From: Jaenimonas drosophilae
Taxonomy: Eukaryota > Euglenozoa > Kinetoplastea > Trypanosomatida > Trypanosomatidae
Length of the DNA: 56,031 bases
Assembly (NCBI GenBank): GCA_030849065.1
Contig: JASAON010001560.1
Span: forward strand, 1-56,031
Direction: 5' to 3'
In this document: positions 26,793 through 36,192 of the stretch, piece after piece
How the letters are laid out: every line of letters begins with the position of its first letter
Position numbering within the stretch: position 1 is the stretch's first letter
Notes under the pieces: model-generated
Told to the model about the DNA's origin: nothing
Database searches by the model: none
The model's input: the letters and a program-made list of their open reading frames with translations, nothing else
Made by a program: the position numbers and the translations under genes

Positions 26793-29700
26793 CTACGCAC
26801 GAAAAGCAGGGGGCCTTGCAGGGGAGCAGCTCCCATCGACGGTTCCATCGCCAAGAACCCCAAGACCGATGCGATGCTCCGCGGGTGATGCCTTTTGTGG
26901 AGACGGCTGCCTCGGAAGCACAGCCGTTGAGCTAGCACCATGCTTGATGGAACCGCGCTTCATGGCTGTTGCTGGTGGCTGAAGATTTGGCGCACGATCT
27001 CGCAGGATCTGTGTAGGGGCACCAAATGCCTGCCTCGTCTTGTGTACCGGAACAGACGGCGACCTGCTACTCTTGTACAGGATGAAGCTGCTCTCAGTAG
27101 GGCTGGACTCCGGCCGGGGTGATGGCTGAAGACGTCGGGTAGACGTCGCCGCTGCATGCGTGCGGCACGAGGGGCACACCTCATCCGGAGAATGGTGAGC
27201 CGCCTCGGGCGATGGGGGTCGTGGAGATGGGCTGCTGTTGGCAAGGCTGAGTGGCCGTGGGTAAAACACCTCCTCCTGGGCGAGGCGCGAGGTGTAGCCG
27301 TCCCACTCGTCCGCGACATCTCCGACATAGGGTGCCGTCATGTTGGCTCCATCCACGTCAGCCATTGTGCGTCGTTGGTGCTCCTCTACGGGCAGTGCTG
27401 CCTCCATTCGCTGGAAGGCGTGGCGACCCAGTGGAGATGCAAAAAGCGAGCGCCGCTCGGGGGAGCTGGACCAACCGCGGCCATCACTCGCCACCACAAC
27501 AGAAGCTGCTGGTGCGGGGGGCCGGGCAAGTGCGCAGGCCGCTCGCTGCACCAGGCACAAGACTTGATGTCTCAGTGCCAGGGCGGGCATGGCGCGTAGG
27601 GTTGACGGCGATAGGCTTTGGCCAACACGGTCCATGTGCGGATGACGTAGATGGCCCTCTCTCGCCTTGGATGGAGTCCGGCTTGCCAGCCGTGCTTGCT
27701 CAACCCGTTCAGTGGAGGGGGATAGCGGAGTGGTGTTGGCAGCGACGGTGGCCTCGGCCAGGTTGGCCTCCTCCGCCGCGGAGAAGAAGTCGGCGGGTGA
27801 GCTGCAGTCATCCACCAACATGCTCTCCTCGGGGCGGGCATGCACGACCTCGCGAAGGATGTCATAGACGTCGCGCAAGGTGGCCTTCTCCGTCTCTTGT
27901 TGAAGATCAGCGGCCACGCGCATCTCTTGGATCGAAGCCTCACGTTGGTACACCGCCGCTTCAAGGGCGGCAACCTTCTCCTTCATGGCGGATGTAGCGG
28001 CGGTCATACGAGTGCGTTCATCTGCCGCACTGGACTTGGCTGACTCCGTCAATGATTGTGCCACGGCTAGCGACTCGCGGAGATGAGCGAGCTCCACCTC
28101 GCGATCATGCGTCTCCCGCTCCTCCTTCGCTCGCCGAGCCTGAACCTGCGCGCGGCTGGCCTGAAGCTGCTCGTGGCAGGTCTTGATCTTTTCTTTCAGC
28201 TCCGCGAGCTCACGCTTGAGGGCCTCCCTCTCTTCATCACCACGCCGCATGGCCTGCGTGAGTTTGTTCGCGCGACCCTGCTCCTTGGCCAACAACTCCT
28301 TCGCCTCGTTGCGCTCAACCGTGATGGTGGCGATGTAGGTCTCCATGCTACTCCGCTCATCCGCCACAGATTGCGCGGTGCGCAGCTCCATCTTCAACGC
28401 CTCCATGGACTCCACGCTCCGCTTGAGCTCCAGCTCCACTTCACGGATGCGTGCCTCTGTCTGGTCCCGCTGTGCCTCCACCTCGGACAGCCGTGAGCGC
28501 AGCTCCTCACACTCAGCTTCCATATCCTTGGCGTGGGTGGACGTTCGCTGCTCCGACTCCACCCAGTCATGCTCCCGGGCAGCGAAGTCTTCCAAGGCGG
28601 ATTCCTGCTGAACGAGACGAAGCTTTGTGTTGCGGCAGACGGCCTCGAGTGAGTGTGCGCGAGCCTTCTCCTGCTCCAGTTTGGACTCCATCTCACTTCG
28701 TGTTCGTTTCCATCCCAGCGTGGTCTCCTGCAGGTGCGCCCCCAACGCTACCATTCCACGCTGCATCTCGCGGGCCTCTCGAATGGCCTCCGCGAAGCCG
28801 TGGCTCATGTTGCGCAAATCACCATCGATGGACGCGACAAGACGACGGACGGAGGGACGTTCCGCCTCATCTGCAGAAGCTCCACGTCGGGCCCCAACAC
28901 GCGAAGCGGGTATGGCGCTCGCGGTGCGACGATGTCGCGCTGTGGCAAGAAGGGACGATGTACTAGGAATAAGATCCTCCACGCCCCGCAACACCTCCGC
29001 ATCCTCCTCTACGCTGGACAAGGAGAGCGAAGCCAAGGACGTGAGGTCGGAAGGATCGACGACAGACTCAAAGGCCATCGTGGCGTCCATCGAGGCCTTC
29101 GCACACGCTTCCGCGCGCACTACAGCTGGAAGCTGCTCCTGGGAGGCTCCCTGGCGTGGGGTGGTATTGCCCCCACCCAAGGTTGATGCTCCTTTGCGGC
29201 ATAGCCCAGACATGGAACGGAAGATACTTCGAAGAAGAGCCAAGCCGTTCTGTTGGCGCTCACTGGATTGATGTAGTGCGGCCTGGATGCGCTTCATCTC
29301 CACCTGGAGGGTCTTCTTCTCCTCCTGAAGGACCTGTTGCGCGTGCATGCGTCGACGTACCTCGTCAGTCTGAACGTGAAGCGCCGTTTCCAACGAGACG
29401 ATCCGCGACGCGGCTTGCTCCGCGTCCACCTTAGACGACTCGCCAGCAGAATGGGTGGCACGCTCCGCCTCCATCAGCGCGCTCTTCAGGCGACTGATCT
29501 CTTCGTCCTTCTTGCGCAGCGTTTGCTCCATCTTGGTCATGCATCCGCCAAGACTCTGCATCTTTGACTTGATCTCTTCACACTCGGCAAGATGTTGCTG
29601 CTGCATCGCGCTCACCTGCTCATCCTTCGACCCTTCGAGAGCTCGTACCGTGGCACTCAGGGCATCGAGCGCGGATGACTTCGACTCCACCTCTCCAGTA

Positions 29701-30791
29701 AGTACCTTGAGACGCGCACGGAGTTGCTCCGCCTCTGACGTCCAACGCGCACGTTCTGCCGCCCACTCCTCCTCCTGCACATTTGCCTGGACAGTTTTGG
29801 TGTCATGGGCGTGGGAGAGCTGAACCTCCATCGCCGCCAGCTTCTCAATCATCCCTCGTTGTTCTCCGCGGAGTTCGTTGATGGTCTGCGTCTGACTAGA
29901 GCACTGCTCCATCACCTGCTCCAGGCGATCCTGGAGTTCCTGGTTGGAGGTCTTCATGGCGTTGTGAATGGCAAGGAGCGAGCTGTAGCGCTCCGCATGT
30001 CGCTCCACCTCCTCCTGCACACCTTGGAGAACGATGGCCTCCTCAGAATCACGCGTTTCTTCATACTTTTGCAGTGCGGTACGGACTCGCTCACCCACCT
30101 CCTCCTCGCTAAACATGCGTCCATGGATGGAGTCATGTGCGGCTGATCGGCGAGCCTTCATCGCCGCACCACCAAAGCCATCCATCCCGGCTGCCTGTTC
30201 CACCTCAGGGAGGAGGCTGCGCGATGTTTGTGGGATCGCGTGTGCTGGATCGACCGAGGGCGAGGGCGGAGGCGACGCGCGCGCGCTGGCCGCATCACTT
30301 GCCCGTCGAGGAACGCCAAAGAGGGAGGCAATGCCACGGTCGTTGGCCAAGGGCATGTGGGCGGAGTTGCGCCGCACAGACTCAACGCCACGTCCAACCC
30401 CATCATCACCATCACTGGGTGAGGAGCTCATCCCGCGGTCAGAGGGCGGGTCGGAGTGAGGGCCCCCACTCGGCGGCGCAGTGGCGTAGCTGACGGTGAA
30501 TCCGCGTCGCTTGTAGGACGAGGTGCTGCGCGAGGAGGAGCCTCCATCATCGTGCCCAAGCCGGCTTCCTCCATTGGAGCTTGAATCTAGAAGGAGGCTC
30601 CGAGAGGAGGAGAGGTTCCGCTTCACGGCTGAGGAAGGCGTGGCGGACTCCAGCAGCTGCTCGAGTGCAGAGCGCACCACTCGTGGGTTGGTGGCGCCGT
30701 TCCCATCACCGGGTTGGCGATGTGGGGTCATATAATCACCGGAGAGAGCCGCACCGGACGGCTGTGAATGCATGGTGGAGGCCTGTCGCAT
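26793..30791 (-). CDS. Large coiled-coil protein, 1332 residues, family unknown
   Basis: About residues 240-1080 are dominated by heptad-like charged helix, with stretches such as EEVERHAERYSSLLAIHNAM, QDRLEQVMEQCSSQTQTINE and ALKRELAELKEKIKTCHEQL. Both ends are Ser/Pro/Arg-rich and disordered; the N-terminal part has SSSRSTSSYKRRGF-type low complexity. In flagellates, proteins of this form commonly belong to basal body, flagellar attachment, cytoskeletal or Golgin-like structures, but no domain identifies which. The frame begins at a GTG (30806); the first ATG is 30789-30791, with another at residue 7. An acceptor-like CTTTGTGTAG lies about 35-40 nt upstream. Predicted to form a long rod or homodimer. 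Confidence 0.8.
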   Translation of the reverse strand: MRQASTMHSQPSGAALSGDYMTPHRQPGDGNGATNPRVVRSALEQLLESATPSSAVKRNLSSSRSLLLDSSSNGGSRLGHDDGGSSSRSTSSYKRRGFTVSYATAPPSGGPHSDPPSDRGMSSSPSDGDDGVGRGVESVRRNSAHMPLANDRGIASLFGVPRRASDAASARASPPPSPSVDPAHAIPQTSRSLLPEVEQAAGMDGFGGAAMKARRSAAHDSIHGRMFSEEEVGERVRTALQKYEETRDSEEAIVLQGVQEEVERHAERYSSLLAIHNAMKTSNQELQDRLEQVMEQCSSQTQTINELRGEQRGMIEKLAAMEVQLSHAHDTKTVQANVQEEEWAAERARWTSEAEQLRARLKVLTGEVESKSSALDALSATVRALEGSKDEQVSAMQQQHLAECEEIKSKMQSLGGCMTKMEQTLRKKDEEISRLKSALMEAERATHSAGESSKVDAEQAASRIVSLETALHVQTDEVRRRMHAQQVLQEEKKTLQVEMKRIQAALHQSSERQQNGLALLRSIFRSMSGLCRKGASTLGGGNTTPRQGASQEQLPAVVRAEACAKASMDATMAFESVVDPSDLTSLASLSLSSVEEDAEVLRGVEDLIPSTSSLLATARHRRTASAIPASRVGARRGASADEAERPSVRRLVASIDGDLRNMSHGFAEAIREAREMQRGMVALGAHLQETTLGWKRTRSEMESKLEQEKARAHSLEAVCRNTKLRLVQQESALEDFAAREHDWVESEQRTSTHAKDMEAECEELRSRLSEVEAQRDQTEARIREVELELKRSVESMEALKMELRTAQSVADERSSMETYIATITVERNEAKELLAKEQGRANKLTQAMRRGDEEREALKRELAELKEKIKTCHEQLQASRAQVQARRAKEERETHDREVELAHLRESLAVAQSLTESAKSSAADERTRMTAATSAMKEKVAALEAAVYQREASIQEMRVAADLQQETEKATLRDVYDILREVVHARPEESMLVDDCSSPADFFSAAEEANLAEATVAANTTPLSPSTERVEQARLASRTPSKAREGHLRHPHMDRVGQSLSPSTLRAMPALALRHQVLCLVQRAACALARPPAPAASVVVASDGRGWSSSPERRSLFASPLGRHAFQRMEAALPVEEHQRRTMADVDGANMTAPYVGDVADEWDGYTSRLAQEEVFYPRPLSLANSSPSPRPPSPEAAHHSPDEVCPSCRTHAAATSTRRLQPSPRPESSPTESSFILYKSSRSPSVPVHKTRQAFGAPTQILRDRAPNLQPPATAMKRGSIKHGASSTAVLPRQPSPQKASPAEHRIGLGVLGDGTVDGSCSPARPPAFRA

Positions 30792-31098
30792 GGCCAGCGT
30801 GCACACTTCTTCTTCCTTGTGCTACACAAAGTTCAAAGACACACACAATGAGAAGAGTAGAGGTCCATTATTGTTGAATTGTGCACATCCATCATACAGA
30901 TACTCATCAACAAGGTGAAGAGGAAGCATCATTGGTTGGCTTGCAAGTAGCGGGTACAACAGTTTGTGTGCGGTCAAGCAATCGAAGAAGCATGGACACG
31001 TTAGGCTGGCATTGCCCAGCCACCAACTCTGTACTCTTCGGCATCATCCATCGTGCTTCTCTTGTTGTTGTTGTTGTTGGGATATCATCACTTTGCCA
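30792..31098 (-). other. Intergenic spacer with (TTG)6
   Basis: About 307 nt. A (TTG)6 run lies on the plus strand at 31062-31079 (CAA repeats on the coding strand), in the likely 3' UTR of the 111-residue gene. The acceptor of the coiled-coil gene is near 30825-30834. No gene. Confidence 0.5.
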
Positions 31099-31434
31099 CT
31101 ACGGGCGAACTTTTTTGTTTCGAATGGCGTTGGGATGGTACTTCTGAATCAACTTGTTCAGCGCCTGCACCGAGTCCTCCATCACATGCACGCGTTGATC
31201 CTGCTCATCCTGCATCATGGACTGACGCACCGACTCCAGACTAGCCCGATGTTGGAGCCACTGATGCTTGAACTGAGCTACGCATCGAAGTTGGTCCTCC
31301 AGGGTGGACAAGATTGTGTCCGAGAGCCGCAGTCGTGCCTTGGTCTCCTTGCGCTCCATCTCGAGACGAACAATGTACTCCATCTTGATGGCATGCTGCA
31401 CACCCGCTCCATCAGCAATTGGTCCTCGGCTCAT
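31099..31434 (-). CDS. Small helical protein, 111 residues, unknown
   Basis: The protein is almost entirely predicted helix: YIVRLEMERKETKARLRLSD, TILSTLEDQLRCVAQFKHQW, ASLESVRQSMMQDEQDQRVH and SVQALNKLIQKYHPNAIRNK. It has no membrane span or signal peptide. The ATG at 31434 is followed by a short Gly-rich lead. Charged amphipathic helices of this length suit a coiled-coil subunit, for example of an axonemal or trafficking complex, but I cannot name it. It lies between the large coiled-coil gene and SCO1, in array orientation with ordinary spacing. Reality is supported by the coherent helix pattern rather than by homology. Confidence 0.65.
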   Translation of the reverse strand: MSRGPIADGAGVQHAIKMEYIVRLEMERKETKARLRLSDTILSTLEDQLRCVAQFKHQWLQHRASLESVRQSMMQDEQDQRVHVMEDSVQALNKLIQKYHPNAIRNKKVRP

Positions 31435-31917
31435 TGAGATGCGTCACAGCCACCGATTAAGGGCCTGTGTACGTGTGTTTGTGTATAAATGGCCAACCTA
31501 CACCCACAAATATGCTTCTATGAGGGAGAGGCCACCTTGAAAGACGCGTGTGTTGCGCGCGAGGTGTCCAGTCGGCGGTGGTGGCATACAGGTTGTGTTG
31601 CACGCACCGAGACCGTCTCACCTTGAAACGAATTAGATCATCAATGTAAAACCAAGAAGCAACAGAGAAGATTGCTAAGACAGAAGAAGCACGCAACAGC
31701 GGACAATAGTACACTCATTTACTTCAGACATCGCCATCCGAGCGCTGAGGATCATATGTGAAGCCACCTGACGTCTTTGAGACGTCATGGAGGATGAGTA
31801 GTCTGGTTCATGTGCTGAGCCGCACACATGGCGTCGTCGTCGTCTTCTCCACGTCGACTTTTCTCACATACGCGCACGCACATGCCATCATGTCCCCGTG
31901 GCTGGTGAAGCTCTTGC
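31435..31917 (-). other. Intergenic region
   Basis: About 480 nt between SCO1 and the 111-residue gene. Sequence is mixed, with plus-strand GAGGGAGAGG near 31519-31528 forming a short coding-strand pyrimidine run. I see no gene or RNA element. Confidence 0.4.
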
Positions 31918-32796
31918 TCACCAATTCGTCCAGGTGGGGTCCTTCTCATACTCCCCCATGAACCGCAGCACCTTCTCTGCGATTTCATGTTCATCGTAGC
32001 GATTTCCAAAGAAGTCCACAAATCGTCCCTGTGGGTCAAAGAGGAAGATGGCGATGCTGTGGTCAATGAGGTAGTCCTCCGTCTCAGCATCCTCGTCGCT
32101 GGGCATGGAGTAGTAGATGCGGTAGGACTTGCAGGTGTCATGGACCTGCTTTGGTGTGCCCACCAAACCCTTGAAGTCTGGGTGGAAGACGGAGAGGTAC
32201 TCGGCAATGGCCTCGAGAGAGTCCCTCTTGGGGTCGCACGAGACAAAAAGGGGAGCGATCTTGTCATGTGGTCGCGCTTTCCGCACCGCATCCACCACGT
32301 GCGTCATGCGGTTCAGCTCCACAGGACAAATCTCTGGGCAGTGGGTGAAGCCAAAGTAGAAGAAGGCCCAACTTCCGAGGAAGTCGGCCTGAGAGACGGG
32401 ATTGCCATCAGTGTCGACCAAGACGAAGGGACCACCAAGGGCAGGCTTCCCACGCGTCTCCACGCTCACTCGTGCGCTTCCATCAGCCCCAAAGTAGCGC
32501 TGCTTCGCTTGCCGTGACCCATACCACAGCGTCAAGACGCACAAGAGGCCAAAGCCACCCATCCAGGTGTAGCGCCGCAGCGCGTCTCGGTCCTTCTGCA
32601 GCTCCGCCTGCTCAGCTGCATGGGCATCCACTTGGGCAGTAGCGGACTGACGAAACCCACGGGTGTTGGTCAGCAACACACCTCCACCAACGCCCCGGTG
32701 TCCTAGTGGAGCAGAAACACGCCTCCATGACTGAACGGAAAGAGAAGAGGTTGATAGCCACCGAGTAAGCGGAGTGCGGACGATAGGATGGACCAT
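31918..32796 (-). CDS. SCO1: SCO1/SCO2 copper chaperone for cytochrome c oxidase
   Basis: SCO proteins deliver copper to the CuA site of cytochrome oxidase subunit 2 in the mitochondrial intermembrane space. The thioredoxin-like domain is clear: FYFGFTHCPEICPVELNRM with Cys153 and Cys157 of CxxxC, CDPKRDS, and the metal-binding His246 in DYLIDHSIAIFLFD. A single span (about residues 78-94, WMGGFGLLCVLTLWYG) would anchor it in the inner membrane. The N-terminus from the chosen ATG (32794-32796) is MVHPIVRTPLTRWLSTSSLS, a typical basic, hydroxylated mitochondrial presequence. The upstream frame to 32871 starts with GTG and crosses the acceptor, so it is excluded. Length 292 is normal. Confidence 0.94.
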   Translation of the reverse strand: MVHPIVRTPLTRWLSTSSLSVQSWRRVSAPLGHRGVGGGVLLTNTRGFRQSATAQVDAHAAEQAELQKDRDALRRYTWMGGFGLLCVLTLWYGSRQAKQRYFGADGSARVSVETRGKPALGGPFVLVDTDGNPVSQADFLGSWAFFYFGFTHCPEICPVELNRMTHVVDAVRKARPHDKIAPLFVSCDPKRDSLEAIAEYLSVFHPDFKGLVGTPKQVHDTCKSYRIYYSMPSDEDAETEDYLIDHSIAIFLFDPQGRFVDFFGNRYDEHEIAEKVLRFMGEYEKDPTWTNW

Positions 32797-33181
32797 GTTG
32801 ATTGGTGCTAGCTGCATGAAGCACGGAAGAAATGAGAGGTGTGGGGTGGAAGAGAGTGGCATGAAGATCACGAAGCTGGGTGGAATGTATACAGTCGTTC
32901 AATGCATTGGTTTTCAATGGAGAGAGGCAAATCAATTCGGTAGCACGGCCAAAAAAAATGGCTACGAATGACGCACTTGTGTGGGTATCGCCTTCACAGG
33001 AAGGGCACGTCTTTGCTGCAAACCACCACAGAGGTATCGGTGTTGTCAGCCAAACAAACATAGCGGAAATGGGCTCCTGATCCTACTAGGTATACTGGAG
33101 CGTGGAACAGCCAGTCAAAGAATAGCGATGCTCTTCACCCACTGAGTAGAGTGGTGGCATCCATGGCATCACAATCAGCTT
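32797..33181 (-). other. Intergenic spacer upstream of SCO1
   Basis: About 385 nt holding the SCO1 acceptor at its left end and probably the 3' UTR of the 457-residue gene. A plus-strand A7 run is near 32951. No gene. Confidence 0.45.
32812..32861 (-). promoter_or_regulatory. Predicted trans-splice acceptor of SCO1
   Basis: The coding strand is strongly pyrimidine-rich (CCACTCTCTTCCACCCCACA then CCTCTCATTTCTTCC) and reaches CATGCAG with AG at 32813-32812, 15 nt before the chosen ATG. It removes the two upstream in-frame ATGs from the mature mRNA. Confidence 0.6.
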
Positions 33182-34555
33182 CTACCCATCTTCATCCTCA
33201 TCATCGTCAAGGTCAATCTCCAGCTTTGGCACCCCAACAGGGTCCACGTGGACAACACGAGCAGCGACGGCGTCTCTACGGGGATCAGCAATGTCGTCCT
33301 CGATAATTTCCTCCATCCTTGGGCGACCAGCGGGCTCCGAGGTTATGGACGATGCTGACCCACTCATCCGCACCGCTGCCTTACGATCACTGTTGTGAGT
33401 ACCTGATGCTGCAGCATCCGGTGCCCGTGTTGAGCGACGCGATTCAGCAGCTGTAGGAGATACCTCCGCACTACTGCTTCCTGCAGGTTGCTCAGGCCCC
33501 TCATAGGCTTCATTGGCAATGGCAAGAGGTCGGCTATTGCCGGTAGCCCCAGAGAAGGTGATGGCTTTCAGGGGTCCGTACTTCGTCCGAACAAGCGTCT
33601 GGGGACGCTTCGCCACGCCCTGCTTCCGTAGCTCCTTCAGCTGCCGGGCATTTTGGCGCTCCTCATTTCGCTCGCGGATTCGGGCCATTCGCTCTTCGAC
33701 TGTCAGATCCGGCTCGTAGGCACGCTTCCCTGCTCCATCACCCGCATCCCCCTCCACGTCCTCCAGCCTCGCGAGTGCAGTGCTGGTGCTCTTGGCCGTC
33801 GTCTTCGCTCGTTGCTTGGGGACGGGTGGCTTGCGGCGTGCGGACTCCAGGTGGTCCGTCACGAAATCTTCGTTGTGGAGCTCATCCAAGTCAGTACCGG
33901 AGGAGCTGTTCTCCCGTCGGCAGGTTGGCGGAGGAGCCTTGCGGGAGGTGACGGACTCGCGCTGTGTCTGTGCCAGTGGCGATGGCGATGAAGGTCGGCG
34001 ATCACTCTGCGCCACCCCGCTCGACGCAGCTCGCACCTGCGACGGCCGTGCGTGTGCAGAGGTGGACTTCTTTCGATTGCTGGCGCTCATCTTCTTCTGT
34101 TTTGTGGGCGTGGGACGCTGGCGCACTGGATTCATCGGTGAAGTCTGCGGCGCCTCGCTTGATGCGGCAGCATGGATCTCCGCAGGCGTGGGGCGGGGAG
34201 TGGGCTCCACGGACGGACGTGCTCCATCGCCTACTGGACGTTCAACCTCATGCCTAGTCACGGGCGAGTGGCCTCGGCTGGCTTCGTAGTTGCTGGGTGC
34301 AGCTTTGTTGATCATTGCGGCACCACTCCTTCTATCCTCCACCGGTGGTGATGGAGGCGAAGGTTCTGCAGACGGCGTTTTCCTCGCTGGCTCACGTACA
34401 ACATTCACGGTGTCCGAGCAATCAGATGGGGGCGTCGAGGCAGAGGTTCCTTCAGTAGCACGGCGCACTTCAGGCACCTTGAAGGGGCACTTCTTTACAA
34501 TTCGTGGCATACGGACGTAGTCTATGACTTCGTTGTCGGGCACTTCACCCTGCAT
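33182..34555 (-). CDS. Unknown low-complexity basic protein, 457 residues
   Basis: I do not recognise the family. A conserved-looking N-terminus (DNEVIDYVRMPRIVKKCPFK) is followed by about 220 residues rich in Ser, Pro, Thr, Ala and Arg, probably disordered. A short charged helix follows (EERMARIRERNEERQNARQL, then KELRKQGVAKRPQ), and then KYGPLKAITFSGATGNSRPL. The C-terminus is acidic, ending DLDDDEDEDG. The frame opens at a TTG; the first ATG is 34553-34555. The overall form, with conserved ends and a disordered middle, suits a cytoskeletal or nuclear adaptor, but no function can be assigned. Confidence 0.68.
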   Translation of the reverse strand: MQGEVPDNEVIDYVRMPRIVKKCPFKVPEVRRATEGTSASTPPSDCSDTVNVVREPARKTPSAEPSPPSPPVEDRRSGAAMINKAAPSNYEASRGHSPVTRHEVERPVGDGARPSVEPTPRPTPAEIHAAASSEAPQTSPMNPVRQRPTPTKQKKMSASNRKKSTSAHARPSQVRAASSGVAQSDRRPSSPSPLAQTQRESVTSRKAPPPTCRRENSSSGTDLDELHNEDFVTDHLESARRKPPVPKQRAKTTAKSTSTALARLEDVEGDAGDGAGKRAYEPDLTVEERMARIRERNEERQNARQLKELRKQGVAKRPQTLVRTKYGPLKAITFSGATGNSRPLAIANEAYEGPEQPAGSSSAEVSPTAAESRRSTRAPDAAASGTHNSDRKAAVRMSGSASSITSEPAGRPRMEEIIEDDIADPRRDAVAARVVHVDPVGVPKLEIDLDDDEDEDG

Positions 34556-34817
34556 CCAACACAAACGCTACCACGTCTGTACGATACTCCACCCTAAGAA
34601 ATGGAGGAACACCAGATTGGGTTTGATGTTCTTAAGAGTCTTCCGAAGCTATTCACAACATTGATTAAAGTGAAGAGAGGAGAAAGTTGATGAAATTGAA
34701 TGGAAAACCATCGAGAACTGTGCATGACGATACACCTATTGTGGAAGAAGCAACCATGTGTTTAGACCCACGGAGAGGTGGAATATGGGCGGCAGCCCTG
34801 CCCACACGTCTCTCTTG

Positions 34818-35315
34818 TCAGCGAGCCATGGACGGCTCACTCTTCAAAGAGCGGTTCAGAAGAGCCTCTGCATTGCGAAGCATGTCGTCAGTAATGGGGA
34901 CGTTGGCCACCTTCTTCTGCAGCGTGGCAATGGAATCGTTTGACACCCATGCCCCATCTGCATTCCGACGAAGGCCAGTGACATCATCCTCGTAGCTGTA
35001 GCCCTTTGCTCCATCATAAATCCCACTCGGTGCGTTCTCCACGTATAGAGGAGCAAATTCCCGTCGATAGAAGCTCTGGCGGTTGAGCTCGATGTTATCC
35101 AGGAGGTCATTGGCACAGTTGGATTGGGCGCGTCCAACGAACATAGAGAAGAGGCAGCCAGCAATGAGTAGCGTGCCCTTCCACTCACCCCACAACGTTC
35201 GCCATAAGCCCGATCGCACGTAGAGGCTACCCTTCAAGTGGTGTCGCGCGCTCCTGCTGTTTCTCCATGATCGCACTCGGGAGAAGAGATCAGGGCTCGT
35301 TCCACTACTGGACAT
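34818..35315 (-). CDS. Small single-span membrane protein, 165 residues, possibly mitochondrial
   Basis: The first 45 residues are Ser/Arg-rich without acidic clusters (FSRVRSWRNSRSARHHLKGS), like a mitochondrial presequence. One hydrophobic span follows at about 46-63 (GTLLIAGCLFSMFVGR). The soluble C-terminal part contains NIELNRQSFYRREFAPLYVE and ends with a helix (DDMLRNAEALLNRSLKSEPS). The frame opens at TTG 35342; the first ATG is 35313-35315. The layout would suit a small inner-membrane subunit or assembly factor, but no family is recognised and a secretory-pathway protein remains possible. Confidence 0.62.
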   Translation of the reverse strand: MSSSGTSPDLFSRVRSWRNSRSARHHLKGSLYVRSGLWRTLWGEWKGTLLIAGCLFSMFVGRAQSNCANDLLDNIELNRQSFYRREFAPLYVENAPSGIYDGAKGYSYEDDVTGLRRNADGAWVSNDSIATLQKKVANVPITDDMLRNAEALLNRSLKSEPSMAR

Positions 35316-35740
35316 TATTCTGCGTTTGACAGCACAACTCAAAACGCCCCAGATGTGTTGAGAGCTCTACGAGTACCCCACCTTGAAGTCCAACTGTCCT
35401 TCAGGGCTATGGATTGTGATGTGAGACGAGGAAAGAAGAAATATGCATTAGTAGCAAACACCTCGCAATACGTGAACCCACGTTCTGTGCCGTCAAACAG
35501 CACCAACATGACATGAGCAACGCAGTATCAACAAAGCAACGGATGAAGTCGCGTGTTCTTGGAATGAAGCCAGACAACACACAACCTCCAACCACTAGAA
35601 CAAAAACAACCCGCACAACTATCTCCCTACAGCTTCCACCATTTACCCATCGTCTGGCAGTGCTACAATATATATAGGAAAAGTGGAGGTCCTCCGAGCA
35701 CCGCTGAGCGATTTCTGAGTCTCGCCCCAAGGCCTCAACG

Positions 35741-35904
35741 AAAAAAAAAAACAGGTTTTTCTGTGTGTCTGCTCCACGGCTTCAGCAGACCGGCTCACGG
35801 CGCACTGCTGGCACTGAAGGCTGTCGTTACGTCCAACGCATCAGCGCAGCAGCTTCCCCCACCACCAACAGATTGCCAGCATCATTAGTTGATGTTGATT
35901 TTCA

Positions 35905-35935
<31 letters not shown>

Positions 35936-36192
35936 GTTGGGACAGATGCGAGCACTCGTGCCGGACCTGTGACCTTCACGAACCCGTGGAGTGGCGGATA
36001 AGAACCAAGAGAAAGTAACAAGGCGTCCTGGCCTCAACAGCTGGAGTAGATCCTCCCCACCCGGGCATCTCCCGTGATGAGCACCAGCTGGAGATGATGC
36101 CACTGAGATCCCGAACTGCCACCCGGCCACCAAACTTAAAGCTAGTGGAGATCCCATGATCCGGGCATCACACCACAAAAAAGAAAAAAAAA
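35741..36192. other. Structured GC-rich block bounded by A-rich runs; candidate retroposon or structured RNA
   Basis: On the plus strand an A11 run (35741-35751) and an A6GA9 run (36177-36192) bracket about 425 nt. Near the right end, GGCATCTCC (36064-36072) can pair with GGAGATGATGCC (36090-36101) as a nine-pair stem with a three-base bulge. CCGGGCATC occurs twice (36061 and 36161), each preceded by GGAG and a nearby GATCC or ATCC. On the minus strand the block contains GGTTCGTGAAG (35984-35974), loosely like a Pol III B box, and ends in T11. A short A-tailed retroposon in plus orientation or a minus-strand Pol III RNA would both fit; neither is proven. Confidence 0.35.
35905..35930. repeat. 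(GT)13 microsatellite
   Basis: Perfect dinucleotide run on the plus strand. It is the longest simple repeat in the window and sits inside the structured block between two A-rich runs. Confidence 0.95.

Noticed and set aside
28627..29271. Plus-strand frames of up to 214 residues inside the coiled-coil gene
   Set aside because: Ser/Arg-rich reverse reading of Glu/Ala-rich coiled-coil codons; several overlapping frames occur in the same stretch.
35940..36010. Minus-strand AGGTCCGG as a possible SRP RNA helix 8 signature
   Set aside because: The partner strand with AGCAG and a GNRA-type loop is not found in the right position, so SRP RNA is not supported.
36070..36110. GTGATGA and CTGA as C and D boxes of a snoRNA, or TGATGAG as a hammerhead core
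   Set aside because: Spacing between boxes is too short for a C/D snoRNA, and the hammerhead core lacks the conserved cytosine and the GAAA strand.
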